A DNA stretch of 64,000 nt from CAYMZZ01 sp046297935 (GTDB lineage Bacteria; Bacteroidota; Bacteroidia; Chitinophagales; Chitinophagaceae): positions 62,001 to 126,000 of the forward strand of contig JBKBHA010000002.1 in the NCBI GenBank assembly GCA_046297935.1. The letters run 5' to 3'. The notes beneath the pieces were generated by a model. That model searched no databases, was not told where the DNA came from, and was given only the letters and a program-made list of their open reading frames with translations. Below, piece after piece: positions 16,868 to 25,437 of this stretch. Position 1 is the first letter of the stretch, and each line of letters opens with the position of its first letter. The position numbers and the translations under genes were made by a program.

Positions 16868-17284
16868 TTAGAACTGCTCCAGACCCGAAAAGAAAAAGCT
16901 TCCTTCAATGGCTGCGTTAGCGTCGCTATCGCTGCCGTGAACAGCATTTTCACCCACTGATGTGGCATACAATTTTCGGATGGTACCTTCTGCTGCCTGT
17001 GCGGGATTAGTAGCGCCTATCAATTCGCGGAAAGAGGCAACGGCATTATCTTTTTCCAGGATTGCTGCCACAATGGGCCCACTGCTCATAAACTCCACCA
17101 GTTCACCATAAAAGGGGCGCTCTTTGTGAACTGCATAAAACTCACCCGCTTTTTCCGTCGACAATTTGGTCATTTTCAGGGCTACGATTCGGAATCCTTC
17201 TTTGATGATCCGGTCAAGGATGGCACCAGCATGCCCATTGCGAAACGCGTCGGGCTTGATCATGGTAAATGTGCGATTGCTCAT
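16868..17284 (-). CDS. ndk: Nucleoside diphosphate kinase
   Basis: Transfers the gamma phosphate between nucleoside triphosphates and diphosphates in the cytoplasm. It has 138 residues, the usual length. The phosphorylated histidine is His116 in ENAVHGSDS. The N-terminus (TFTMIKPDAFRNG) and the FMSSGP and EKDNAV segments match the family. The gene converges on a bidirectional hairpin and is divergent from the DHH phosphoesterase. Confidence 0.97.
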   Translation of the reverse strand: MSNRTFTMIKPDAFRNGHAGAILDRIIKEGFRIVALKMTKLSTEKAGEFYAVHKERPFYGELVEFMSSGPIVAAILEKDNAVASFRELIGATNPAQAAEGTIRKLYATSVGENAVHGSDSDANAAIEGSFFFSGLEQF

Positions 17285-17413
17285 GATAGAGATTGCTTTT
17301 GGGGCGCAAAGTTAGGAACTTGTTCTCAGTTAAACCACAGATTATGCGAAATAACCCGATGCCGACTAAGCCTGGCCGGGCGCAACAGGAAATCGTCTTA
17401 TCTTCGCCACCCA

Positions 17414-18424
17414 ATGATGAAATCTATACGGGAGTTTTATCCCCTTCTCAAAAAGCCCTCCCGCACGGTCATTACAATGCACCAGAAGCCTGATGCCGAC
17501 GCGATGGGATCCTCGCTGGCCCTTGCGCATTTCCTTCGCGGACTGGGCCATAGTGTGCAGGTAATTTCGCCTACTAACTGGGCAAAATGGCTAGACTGGA
17601 TGCCTGGCGCTACGGAGGTGGTAGACTACGAAGCAGAAAGAGCTCAGGCCGACTCGCTGCTGGATGCCGCTGAATGGCTGTTTTGCCTGGATTTCAACGT
17701 GTTTATTCGCACCCGTTTCATGGCTGAAAAGCTGCGGCAGATCAACTGCACCAAAGTTCTGATTGACCATCATCAGGAGCCTGATGCCGCCTCATTCGAT
17801 TTTGGCGCCAGCGATACCGGCAAAAGTTCTACCTGCGAAATGGTGTACGACTTTATCGTTGGTGCGGGCTATGGCGATGCAATCACTACAGAAATTGCTG
17901 AATGCATTTATGGCGGCGTAGTGGCCGATACCGGCTCATTCCGTTTTTCCTCTACCAGCGCAAACGTGCACAGCCTGGTCGCTGACCTGAAGGGCAGGGG
18001 ACTCGATCACGTGAAGGTACACGAGCATCTGTTCGATAATTTTCTCGAAAACAAGCTCAGGTTTACAGGTCACGTACTTCTGAACCGCCTGGACTTTTTA
18101 TACGAATACAATACGGCCCTTATCGCGATACCGAAAGGAGACCTTCTTCGTTTTCAAATAAAAACCGGAGATACTGAAGGCCTCGTCAATCTGCCTCAGT
18201 CGGTACAGGATATTAAACTGGTAGGCCTGGTCATTGACCGCGACGAGGAACGAAAATGGAGTTTCCGTAGCAAAGGAAATTTCGATTGTAATACCTTTGC
18301 GCGAACTTATTTCAACGGTGGTGGACATTTTCATGCCGCCGGAGGGCGTAGTACGGAGCCCCTGGATGAAGCCGTACGAAAGTTCAAACTTGCATTACAG
18401 GAAAACGAACTAAAACTACAATAA
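17414..18424 (+). CDS. DHH family phosphoesterase, NrnA/RecJ-like (bifunctional oligoribonuclease/pAp phosphatase type)
   Basis: Metal-dependent phosphoesterase of 336 residues, expected to degrade nano-RNA and possibly pAp or cyclic dinucleotide products. All metal-ligand motifs are visible: His23/Asp27/Asp29 in MHQKPDADAMGSS, Asp93 in CLDFN, the DHH at 118-120, and Asp172 in VVADTGSFRFSS. The DHHA1 domain follows with GGGHFHAAGG near the C-terminus. I place the start at the ATG at 17414 (a second ATG follows immediately); the open frame upstream is in ndk antisense and not believed. A TATCTTCG box at 17398-17405 could be the -7 element. The FKBP lipoprotein gene starts 5 bp downstream. Confidence 0.9.
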   Translation: MMKSIREFYPLLKKPSRTVITMHQKPDADAMGSSLALAHFLRGLGHSVQVISPTNWAKWLDWMPGATEVVDYEAERAQADSLLDAAEWLFCLDFNVFIRTRFMAEKLRQINCTKVLIDHHQEPDAASFDFGASDTGKSSTCEMVYDFIVGAGYGDAITTEIAECIYGGVVADTGSFRFSSTSANVHSLVADLKGRGLDHVKVHEHLFDNFLENKLRFTGHVLLNRLDFLYEYNTALIAIPKGDLLRFQIKTGDTEGLVNLPQSVQDIKLVGLVIDRDEERKWSFRSKGNFDCNTFARTYFNGGGHFHAAGGRSTEPLDEAVRKFKLALQENELKLQ

Positions 18425-18429
18425 CCAGT

Positions 18430-19416
18430 ATGAGGATTTTTTTCGTGGCTACCGCGATAGCTATGACAGCAGCGTTGCTGACCAGTTGTGGTAAACTGAG
18501 CTATCATAAAACGAAATCGGGATTGCTCTATAAGATCGTGCGGGGCGATAAAGGCGACAGCAGTATAGCCCCCGGAAGCTGGGTGAAACTGCATTTCGAG
18601 CAAAAACTGAACGACTCAGTGCTGCAAAGCAGTTTCGGAAAAATGCCCGCCTATGCCAGGGTTATGCCTGGTCAAAATGTGGATTACAGTCCGCTGGAGG
18701 TATTGCCCTTCCTGAAGGTGGGCGATAGCGCAGTGGTGGTGCTAATGATCGATAGCATGGTGCGAAAAGGTGTAATGCCTCAACTACCGGAGAATATCAA
18801 AATCACAGACAGGATCGTATACAATTTCCGCGTGCTGGAAGTATTTGCTAACGACAGCCTGTACCGCCTCGACGAAGAGCGCGAGAGGGCTCTTGATGCG
18901 CCTCGTCAGGAAAAAGAACGTGAAGAGCAGATGGCAAAAATGCGCAAGGAACTGATGGAAAAGCGACGCCAGGAAGAAGAGGAGATGGAAAAATCCGGAG
19001 AAGCTGCCAAAGGTATCAAGGCCATGCAGGATTATCTGGCGTCCGCTGGTATCAATAACGCCAAAATGCAGGGGAAAGGAACATTTGTTGTTGTCGACAA
19101 CCCCGGCACCGGAGAACAGGCAAGACCTGGAAAATATGTGAAGCTGAACTATGTTGGCAGTCTGATTCGCAATGACAGTACTTTCGATAAAGGCACGCTT
19201 GAGCGAAAACTCGGCGAGGGTGAGCTGATTGCCGGTATGGAAGAAGGCCTCGAAGCTTTCAGGGCGGGAGGCAAGGGCGTGTTATACATACCCGGCTTCC
19301 GTGCATATGGTAAGTCGCACCCGCGATTCAGACCATTTGAACCCATGAAATTTGAAATTGAAGTGTTACAGGTGTCCGATACAGCAAGTCAGGCGCCACC
19401 TATGGAAGAACGATGA
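18430..19416 (+). CDS. FKBP-type peptidyl-prolyl cis-trans isomerase lipoprotein
   Basis: Periplasm-facing lipoprotein of 328 residues with lipobox LTSC and lipidated Cys20. Two FKBP-like regions are present. The first (about 25-140) is degenerate. The second (about 225-320) reads like an active FKBP domain: KLNYVGSLIRNDSTFDKG, then LIAGMEEGLEAFRAGGKG and YIPGFRAYG. A charged helical, coiled-coil-like stretch (150-195, rich in E, R, K and M) links them. It probably folds outer-membrane or secreted proteins; relatives in Bacteroidota include gliding-associated PPIases. It lies 5 bp after the DHH gene and is likely co-transcribed with it. Confidence 0.9.
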   Translation: MRIFFVATAIAMTAALLTSCGKLSYHKTKSGLLYKIVRGDKGDSSIAPGSWVKLHFEQKLNDSVLQSSFGKMPAYARVMPGQNVDYSPLEVLPFLKVGDSAVVVLMIDSMVRKGVMPQLPENIKITDRIVYNFRVLEVFANDSLYRLDEERERALDAPRQEKEREEQMAKMRKELMEKRRQEEEEMEKSGEAAKGIKAMQDYLASAGINNAKMQGKGTFVVVDNPGTGEQARPGKYVKLNYVGSLIRNDSTFDKGTLERKLGEGELIAGMEEGLEAFRAGGKGVLYIPGFRAYGKSHPRFRPFEPMKFEIEVLQVSDTASQAPPMEER

Positions 19417-19730
19417 ATAAATTGAGTTGGCTCAACTGATTTTTCGGGTTATTTCAAAATAAATCCGGAACTTTACACCGTCCCGTGCGAATTCGAACTG
19501 ATTCCCGGGACGGTTGTCCATTCAGGACTGCGTGTACTGGCTCCGTTTTTAGTCCAAGGTCCACTCTTATCTCTCCCTTTGAAAATTTCCACCCAAAGCT
19601 ACCGTACTTTTTATAGTATATCCATTCCTTTGAATAGCGCTGAAAAACACCAGCCATCAGGGCCTGATTACAATTTGTTGTTACGGCCGCAAACCCCGCT
19701 AATGCGGGGTTTGCCATTTGGAGAAACAGG
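19417..19730. other. Intergenic region between FKBP and folP (convergent)
   Basis: No convincing gene. It holds a short AGTTG-GCT-CAACT hairpin followed by a T run just after the FKBP stop codon (19425-19445), and an imperfect CCGTCCCG...CGGGACGG inverted repeat near 19479-19516. The stronger hairpin at 19689-19714 is listed separately. The 87-codon minus-strand frame across the region shows no family features. Confidence 0.6.
19689..19714 (-). terminator. Terminator-like hairpin after folP
   Basis: GCAAACCCCGC and GCGGGGTTTGC form an 11-bp perfect stem around TAAT, 17 bp past the folP stop codon. There is no T run on the folP side, so it may be a transcript end-protecting structure. Confidence 0.6.
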
Positions 19731-20567
19731 TTATCTGCCAGCGTTCTCGATGCGATTCACGAGCTCAATTGCTTCGCAGGCTTCCTTAACATCGTGAACT
19801 CTCAATATGTTGGCTCCCTTCATGAGTCCGATACTGTGCAGAACTGTTGTGCCATTCAGTGCATGTTCGGCGGTTGTGTTTAAGGTTTTATAGATGGTCG
19901 ACTTTCGGGAGATTCCCATCAGCAAGGGACGTTGTAGCATGCTGAACATTTCCAGCTCACGAATCAACTGGAAATTGTGGTCAATAGTTTTTCCGAAACC
20001 AAATCCCGGATCTACTATCCATTCGTGTATGCCTAGCGTTTTCAGCCTTCCGGAGAATTCGATAAAAAAATCGAGCACTTCCTGCGTCACATGTGTGTAG
20101 GTTGGCGAATTTTGCATATCCTGTAGTGTTCCTTTCATGTGCATGGCCACGTAAGGCAGTTGAAGCCGCGCCACCGTGGGCAACAGTTCCGGATCAAGTA
20201 AGCCGGCGCTAATGTCGTTAACAATACCGACGCCGGTCGCGGCTGCGGCCTCCACAACCAGCGAGTGATAGCTGTCTACAGAAAGAATCATCTCCGGAAA
20301 ACGTTGCTGAACCGCTTCAATGGCGGGCAACACCCGTTTTAACTCATCGGCCGGCCCAACCCGCACACTTCCCGGCCTTGTGCTTTGACCTCCCAGATCG
20401 AGAATGACAGCACCTTCGGCGATCATTCTTTCAGCCTGCCGAAGTACCTGGTCTGTTTGTTCCGCGCGGCTGTGGGCAAAAAAGGAGTCGGGTGTAACAT
20501 TGATAATTCCCATCACCACCGGCTTGTCAAGTCGCAACAGCTTTCCGCCACAATTAAGGGTATACAT
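19731..20567 (-). CDS. folP: Dihydropteroate synthase
   Basis: Condenses p-aminobenzoate with 6-hydroxymethyl-dihydropterin diphosphate in folate synthesis; it is the sulfonamide target. The 278 residues form a TIM barrel with the diagnostic motifs MGIINVTPDSFF near residue 19, LDLGGQSTRPG, the VDSYH segment, VNDISAG, GFGFGKTIDHN and MGISRKS. It is divergent from DUF1599, an arrangement I recall from other Bacteroidota. The start is the ATG at 20567. Confidence 0.96.
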   Translation of the reverse strand: MYTLNCGGKLLRLDKPVVMGIINVTPDSFFAHSRAEQTDQVLRQAERMIAEGAVILDLGGQSTRPGSVRVGPADELKRVLPAIEAVQQRFPEMILSVDSYHSLVVEAAAATGVGIVNDISAGLLDPELLPTVARLQLPYVAMHMKGTLQDMQNSPTYTHVTQEVLDFFIEFSGRLKTLGIHEWIVDPGFGFGKTIDHNFQLIRELEMFSMLQRPLLMGISRKSTIYKTLNTTAEHALNGTTVLHSIGLMKGANILRVHDVKEACEAIELVNRIENAGR

Positions 20568-20582
20568 TCTGCCTTGTTTCGT

Positions 20583-20590
20583 TATTTTTG
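20583..20590 (+). promoter_or_regulatory. Candidate -7 element (TATTTTTG) of the DUF1599 operon
   Basis: TATTTTTG fits TAnnTTTG and leaves a leader of about 40 nt before the ATG at 20637. No clear -33 TTTG lies at 19-21 bp. Confidence 0.45.
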
Positions 20591-20636
20591 AGCTTAAAGA
20601 TAGGAATTACCCGGGCCGACAGGCCAATTACAAACC

Positions 20637-21197
20637 ATGAACAAGACCGAAACACAATACGATACAGCAATCGACTCCTGCCGCGAGATATTTTTAAAGA
20701 AGGCAAGGGATTATGGAACCAGTTGGCGCGTGTTGCGTACGATTTCCATAGTTGACCAGATTTTCATAAAGGCACAGCGAATCCGAACCATTCAGGAAAA
20801 AGGCCAGCAGCGAGTTGCCGACGATATCGGAGGCGAGTTTCGCGGAATTGTGAACTATGCTGTGATTGGACTCATACAGATGGAACTGAAGTCGGGTGGA
20901 CCAGAGGAACTGCCTGCCGATACGGTAGCGGCCTATTATCAAAAACAGGTTGCCGACAGCAAACGACTGATGCAGGATAAGAATCACGATTATGGAGAAG
21001 CCTGGAGAAGCATGAGCCAGGAAAGTTTTGTTGACCTGATCCTGATGAAGCTGCAACGAATCAGGCAGATTCTTGCTAACGAAGGCAAGACACTGATCAG
21101 CGAAGGCATTGATGCGAACTATCATGATATTCTGAACTATGCCGTGTTCGCCCTCATTTTAATTGCCGAACAACAGGAAAAACAATCGCCCGCCTGA
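20637..21197 (+). CDS. DUF1599 (nucleotide-modification-associated) domain protein
   Basis: Cytoplasmic protein of 186 residues built from two similar halves. Residues about 16-55 (FLKKARDYGTSWRVLR ... IKAQRIRTIQEKG) and 110-150 (LMQDKNHDYGEAWRSM ... MKLQRIRQILANEG) share the pattern K-x-x-DYG-xx-WR-x(15)-K-x-QRIR, and each is followed by a DIxxxxxxIxNYAVxxLI helix. This is a DUF1599 tandem duplication. The family is predicted to act on nucleotides, and its gene is often next to folP in Bacteroidota, but its activity is unproven. The DoxX gene follows 20 bp downstream. Confidence 0.85.
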   Translation: MNKTETQYDTAIDSCREIFLKKARDYGTSWRVLRTISIVDQIFIKAQRIRTIQEKGQQRVADDIGGEFRGIVNYAVIGLIQMELKSGGPEELPADTVAAYYQKQVADSKRLMQDKNHDYGEAWRSMSQESFVDLILMKLQRIRQILANEGKTLISEGIDANYHDILNYAVFALILIAEQQEKQSPA

Positions 21198-21217
21198 ACT
21201 AATCAAAAACAACGCCC

Positions 21218-22414
21218 ATGAAATTGCTGGTAAGCCTGGCACGCATTCTTGTTGGATTGCTTTTTATTTTCTCGGGTCTGGTGAAGGCCAACGATCCACA
21301 CGGCCTGAGCTACAAAATGCAGGAATTTTTTGAAGTCTGGGGCTGGCATGGTCTCGATCATTTATCGCTGCCACTGGCGATAGTGATGAATGTATTTGAA
21401 ATTATGGCAGGTGTAGCCTTGCTGCTGGGTTGGGGGACAAGACAAATACTTGCGTTGCTGTTTATTCTGATCATTAGTTTCACATTTCTAACCGGCTATA
21501 CCTATATTACCGGAAAGCCCACTAACTGCGGCTGTTTTGGCGACTGCCTTCCCATTAGTTCTAAGGTTTCGTTTTTTAAGGATGTAGTTTTAACTATTCT
21601 CATAGCATTCCTGTGGGTAAAACGCAAGTATATACTGCCTGTGTTTATAAGCAAATGGGGGTTTGGAATTGTGCTACTGTCGGTGCTGTTTGGAATCGGT
21701 TTGCAGGTATATGCTCTGCGTTACCTGCCTCCTGTCGATTGTCTTCCGTTCAAGCTGGGTGCGTCTATACCTGAAAAAATGCTGCCTCCGCCGAATGCCG
21801 TTCCCGACAGTTTTGCGATTCGGTTTGTATATGAAAAAGATGGAAAACAGTATGAGTTCTCCGCTTCTGAGTTGCCTGCTGACCTTGGTAGTTATAAATA
21901 CATCAGCCGCACCGATAAATTAATTCGCAAAGGCAATGCCGACCCGGCCATCAAAGGTTTTCGACTGACCGATGCCAACGACAATGACCGCACCAACGAG
22001 ATATTGACACAGCCCTACGCGTTGATTTTGTTTGTGGAAGATTTAGACGAACGCCCCCTGGCCAAATGGGGAGCCAATTGGAAGAGCATCGCGGTTACGG
22101 CCGACCGTATCGGATTGCCCTATTATATAGTTGCACGTTTTCCCGAAAAACTCAGGCAGCCAATGGAGCATTTACTCGGCCATCCGGTTGAAATATTAAA
22201 TATCGATGTGGTGGCGATGCATACCGCTGCACGTAGCAACCCATGTCTTTATTTGCTGAAAGAAGGCGTTATTGTCGACAAACAGGCCGACCGCAGGTTT
22301 GAGCAGATAGAAAACCAGCTTTCGGCTTTAAAAATTCCGACACCGCAACCAGACGCGGCAATGCCTGATAGTAGCAACAGCCATACTCAAACTGTCGACA
22401 GCACCAATAAGTAA
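21218..22414 (+). CDS. DoxX family membrane protein, BT_3928 type
   Basis: Inner-membrane protein of 398 residues. The N-terminal 170 residues form a DoxX-like four-to-five helix bundle (ARILVGLLFIFSGLVKANDPHGLSYK, then ITGKPTNCGCFGDC with paired cysteines). The C-terminal half is a soluble extracytoplasmic domain with an FVEDLDERPLAKWGANWKSI segment that may be thioredoxin-like, and a low-complexity tail. This matches the BT_3928-type proteins of Bacteroidota. The function is unknown; a redox role is suggested only by the Cys pairs. It sits between DUF1599 (20 bp) and the permease (6 bp) in one operon. Confidence 0.85.
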   Translation: MKLLVSLARILVGLLFIFSGLVKANDPHGLSYKMQEFFEVWGWHGLDHLSLPLAIVMNVFEIMAGVALLLGWGTRQILALLFILIISFTFLTGYTYITGKPTNCGCFGDCLPISSKVSFFKDVVLTILIAFLWVKRKYILPVFISKWGFGIVLLSVLFGIGLQVYALRYLPPVDCLPFKLGASIPEKMLPPPNAVPDSFAIRFVYEKDGKQYEFSASELPADLGSYKYISRTDKLIRKGNADPAIKGFRLTDANDNDRTNEILTQPYALILFVEDLDERPLAKWGANWKSIAVTADRIGLPYYIVARFPEKLRQPMEHLLGHPVEILNIDVVAMHTAARSNPCLYLLKEGVIVDKQADRRFEQIENQLSALKIPTPQPDAAMPDSSNSHTQTVDSTNK

Positions 22415-22420
22415 ATAAAC

Positions 22421-23470
22421 ATGCTTCGATTCATCGCCCGAAAACTTGCCTATGGTCTCCTCGTTTTGCTGGGGGTGGTAATGCTGGTTTTCTGGCTGTT
22501 TCAGGGATTTGGCGACCCTGCCAGAATGGTGATGGGACAATCGGGCGACGCCAAAACGGAAGCCAATATTCGCCGCGAGCTTTATCTAGATCAGCCTCGC
22601 TGGAAACAGTTTGTGTTGTATCTAAATGATGTATCTCCGATAGGCGTCCATACCAGCGATGAAATTGCTGACAAGCGACTGCAAGGCTGGTTTGTTGGCG
22701 CCGACAGGAAGATCGGTATTAAGTGGCCTTATCTGCGAAGGTCTTATCAGTCGAGGCGCGATGTAAGTAGTATTTTGCTCGCTGCTCTGCCCGGCACCCT
22801 GATGCTTGCTTTCGCCGCTATGTTGTTGGCCGTAGCGATAGGGATACCGCTGGGAGTGCTGGCAGCGGTTAAAAAGGACACCTGGCTCGATCAATCCGCT
22901 GTCTTTTCAAGCATCATCGGTATTTCGGCGCCCAGCTTTTTCATGGGTATCATCATCGCTTATCTGTTTGGATTTTTGTGGAGTGATTATACCGGCCTTT
23001 CTATCTCCGGAAGCTGGTTTACTGTGAACGAAATTACCGGTGAAAAAAATCTCAGTCTTCAAAATCTCATCCTGCCAGCCATTACCCTCGGTATTCGGCC
23101 ACTTGCCATCATCACCCAGCTCACCCGAAGTGCCATGCTGGATGTGCTTAACCAGGATTTTATTCGAACGGCTTATGCTAAAGGGGCAGGGAAGCGCCGG
23201 GTAATCTGGCGGCACGCTCTGCGGAACGCGCTCAATCCTGTCGTAACCGCGGTAACCGGCTGGTTTGCCGAATTACTGGCCGGCGCCTTTTTTGTGGAAT
23301 ACATCTTTGGCTTGCAGGGAATTGGTAAAATAACCGTAGATGCGTTGGAAAAAAATGATTACCCAATTGTGATGGGTGCCGTTCTGTTGTCGGCCTGCTT
23401 TTTTGTGTTAATCAACCTCCTTGCCGATATATTGTATGGGTGGATTGATCCGAGGGTGGTGAGGAGCTGA
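22421..23470 (+). CDS. ABC transporter permease, DppB/OppB family (orphan)
   Basis: Inner-membrane permease of 349 residues. It has the binding-protein-dependent transport fold of peptide/nickel importers: an N-terminal helix (KLAYGLLVLLGVVMLVFWLF) with the GDPARMVMG segment, a periplasmic loop, then five helices. The cytoplasmic EAA-type loop reads DFIRTAYAKGAGKRRVIWRHALRNAL, and EYIFGLQGIGKITVDAL is also typical. No DppC, ATPase or binding protein is adjacent, so partners must be encoded elsewhere. The start lies 6 bp after the DoxX stop codon, indicating co-transcription. A large repeat block begins right after the stop codon. Confidence 0.9.
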   Translation: MLRFIARKLAYGLLVLLGVVMLVFWLFQGFGDPARMVMGQSGDAKTEANIRRELYLDQPRWKQFVLYLNDVSPIGVHTSDEIADKRLQGWFVGADRKIGIKWPYLRRSYQSRRDVSSILLAALPGTLMLAFAAMLLAVAIGIPLGVLAAVKKDTWLDQSAVFSSIIGISAPSFFMGIIIAYLFGFLWSDYTGLSISGSWFTVNEITGEKNLSLQNLILPAITLGIRPLAIITQLTRSAMLDVLNQDFIRTAYAKGAGKRRVIWRHALRNALNPVVTAVTGWFAELLAGAFFVEYIFGLQGIGKITVDALEKNDYPIVMGAVLLSACFFVLINLLADILYGWIDPRVVRS

Positions 23471-23473
23471 GAG

Positions 23474-23784
23474 GCGTTGAATTGTTGAATTGTTGAGTTG
23501 TTGAGTTGTTTAGTTGTTGAGTTGTTGAGCTGTTTAGTTGTTGTGTTGTTTAGCCGTTTTATTGTTAGTTGCTTTATTCTGCGTCATCTGGGTAAAGCTG
23601 CGGGAATAGAACTATTGCTCTAGTCGCTAATTCACTTACCCCATCGGGTTTTCTGTTCCCACAGATTTACGCAGATTTATACACAGATTTACACAGATGA
23701 AAGAATTCGGCGACTAAACAATCAAACAATTCAACAAATCAACGATTCAACAATTCAACAATTCCAAGTTTCCCTACCTTCGCA
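23474..23784. repeat. Nested inverted repeat block (octamer outer arms, CAGATTTACA inner arm)
   Basis: The left outer arm 23476-23560 is GTTGAGTTGTTTAGTT-type octamers; the right outer arm 23715-23763 is the complement. The inner part (about 23585-23700) has a degraded left arm and an intact right arm, TTCTGTTCCCACAGATTTAC... The loop contains CTATTGCTCTAGTCGC, related to the conserved CTGTTGCTCC loop of other copies. It separates the permease from DUF721. No gene is seen. Confidence 0.8.
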
Positions 23785-23786
23785 TC

Positions 23787-24068
23787 ATGGGCGAATACTC
23801 CATTGGCGATGCCATACAACAATTCCTGAACCGTAGTCGCATTAAGGGCGATATACAGGCGCTTCAGATCGAAGAAGTGTGGGAAAAAGTAATGGGCAAG
23901 ACCGTAGCCCGATACACCGAAAAGCTCCAGATCATCGATCAAAAATTGATTATCCGCACATCCGTCGCCCCCCTTCGGCAGGAGCTGCTTTACCAAAAAG
24001 AAAAAATTATTCAACGCGTGAACGAAGCCATGGGCAGAGAAGTAGTGAGGGAAGTAGAAGTCAAGTGA
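23787..24068 (+). CDS. DUF721 (DciA-like) protein
   Basis: Small protein of 93 residues of the DUF721 family. It contains the conserved EEVWEKVMGKTVARYTEKL helix and strand pair followed by KLIIRTSVAPLRQELLYQKEKI. DUF721 proteins include DciA, the helicase operator that loads DnaB in bacteria lacking DnaC, so a role in replication initiation is plausible. It faces recF, another replication/repair gene, which supports the idea. Both flanks are repeat blocks. The start at 23787 leaves only about 3 bp after the repeat tract, so its promoter must lie within or before the repeats. Confidence 0.82.
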   Translation: MGEYSIGDAIQQFLNRSRIKGDIQALQIEEVWEKVMGKTVARYTEKLQIIDQKLIIRTSVAPLRQELLYQKEKIIQRVNEAMGREVVREVEVK

Positions 24069-24070
24069 TG

Positions 24071-24243
24071 TTGAATTGTTGAGTTGTTTAGTTGGTTGGT
24101 TGTTTAGTTGTATTATCTGTGTAAATCTGTGCAAAAATCTGCGCAGATTATAACACAGATTTACACAGAAGAGAAAACCCGACGACTAAACAATCAAACA
24201 ACCAAACAAACACTTCAACACTTCAACAATTCAACATCTTAAC
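24071..24243. repeat. Nested inverted repeat between DUF721 and recF (convergent)
   Basis: The outer arms are TTGAATTGTTGAGTTGTTTA (from 24071) and its complement (24185-24240). The inner arms are 24116-24131 (TCTGTGTAAATCTGTG) and 24154-24169, exact complements around a 22-nt loop. The inner arm here lacks the GGGAACAG end and the long conserved loop, making this the shortest family member in the window. Confidence 0.85.
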
Positions 24244-24244
24244 A

Positions 24245-25330
24245 CTATCCACTCTCCACCAAATCATATTCCACACCCAATTTCCTCAACTGGCTTTCGA
24301 GTCGCGCTGCATTGGTATCGGTAATAAAAACCTGTCCCTGATGTTGAACACAAACCTGGTTCAACAGGTTGGCGATTCGGTTCTCGTCGAGTTTTTCAAA
24401 AATATCGTCCAGCAACAGGATCGGTTCAAAACCTTTTTCTTTTTTCAGCCAGTCCATTTCCGTGAGCTTGAGCGCAAATAGAAGGCTTTTGCGCTGTCCC
24501 TGCGATGCGATGTTACGAAAGGGTTGCTGATGAAATTGAATATCCAGTTCGTCGCGGTGAATGCCAGTGAGGGTGCGACCTGATGCCAGATCGCGGCTGC
24601 GTGATTGGCTTATCAGCATTTCCATTGATTCGTATAGCAGTTGGCTTTCGTAGAAAAGCTGAATATCTTCCGGTTGTTGGGCTATTTCCTGATACATTCG
24701 ACGCACAGCCGGAAGAAAACTAACCATCAGCGCTTTTCTTTTTTCAAAAATATAGACGGCCGGCACAAGCAGTTGCTGATCCAGCACATCAAGCAGGGAC
24801 AAATCGGCCTGCCTTGTTTCTAACTGTTGGCGCAGAAAGGCATTTCGCTGTTGAAGCAGCTTGTTGTAGGTCAGCAGGTGTTGCAGGTAGTTGGAGTCAA
24901 TCTGCGATAGCAGCGAGTCGATAAAACGCCGTCTTTCCTCACTACCACCTGTAATCAGCACCGCGTCGTCGGGTGCAATAATCACACAGGTATAGCGACC
25001 AATATGTTGCGAAAACTTTTCATACGCACGATCATTTACCCTGAACTCCTTGCGACCTGTCTCCCTCAAAATACAGGCAGCCGTTTCCGATTCGCCATTC
25101 CGGTTAAAACGTCCCTCGATCCTGAATCCCTGTCCGCCATGAAGCACATTCTGGGAGTCGCTGCGGCTGAAATAGCTTTTGGTAAAGCAGAGGTAGTAAA
25201 TGGCATCGAGCAGGTTGGTTTTGCCCGTCCCGTTGGGGCCACAAATACCCACCAGCCGCTTCCCGAACCGGTAACTGCGATTCTGGTAATTTTTGAACTG
25301 ATATAGAGTGATTTCGGCCAGGGAAAGCAT
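24245..25330 (-). CDS. recF: DNA replication and repair protein RecF
   Basis: SMC-like ATPase of 361 residues that helps load RecA at gaps. Walker A is GPNGTGKTNLLDAIYYL at 31-47. The signature and Walker B region near the C-terminus reads GQRKSLLFALKLTEMDWL and EPILLLDDIFEKLDENR, followed by QVFITDTN. The N-terminus LAEITLYQFKNYQN is typical. Its length matches the family. It converges on DUF721 across a repeat block and is divergent from pdhA. Confidence 0.96.
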   Translation of the reverse strand: MLSLAEITLYQFKNYQNRSYRFGKRLVGICGPNGTGKTNLLDAIYYLCFTKSYFSRSDSQNVLHGGQGFRIEGRFNRNGESETAACILRETGRKEFRVNDRAYEKFSQHIGRYTCVIIAPDDAVLITGGSEERRRFIDSLLSQIDSNYLQHLLTYNKLLQQRNAFLRQQLETRQADLSLLDVLDQQLLVPAVYIFEKRKALMVSFLPAVRRMYQEIAQQPEDIQLFYESQLLYESMEMLISQSRSRDLASGRTLTGIHRDELDIQFHQQPFRNIASQGQRKSLLFALKLTEMDWLKKEKGFEPILLLDDIFEKLDENRIANLLNQVCVQHQGQVFITDTNAARLESQLRKLGVEYDLVESG

Positions 25331-25410
25331 GCCGCAAGTTATTCCATTCTAGACCATTTCAGGAATTTTCAGGCTCCCGGAAGCCTTGTAGGATTTACCG
25401 GTAATTCCCT

Positions 25411-25418
25411 TATTTTTG
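25411..25418 (+). promoter_or_regulatory. Candidate -7 element (TATTTTTG) of pdhA
   Basis: TATTTTTG lies 19 bp before the GTG start of pdhA. A TTG occurs 22 bp upstream of it, slightly longer than the usual spacing. Confidence 0.5.
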
Positions 25419-25437
25419 CAACTCAAATTTTTAGCCT

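Noticed and set aside
17126..17413. Extended N-terminus for the DHH phosphoesterase
   Set aside because: The upstream codons are antisense to ndk and its promoter region. The conserved DHH domain starts just after ATG 17414.
19454..19717. 87-codon minus-strand frame between FKBP and folP
   Set aside because: No recognisable fold or signal, no promoter, and it overlaps hairpins. Likely chance.
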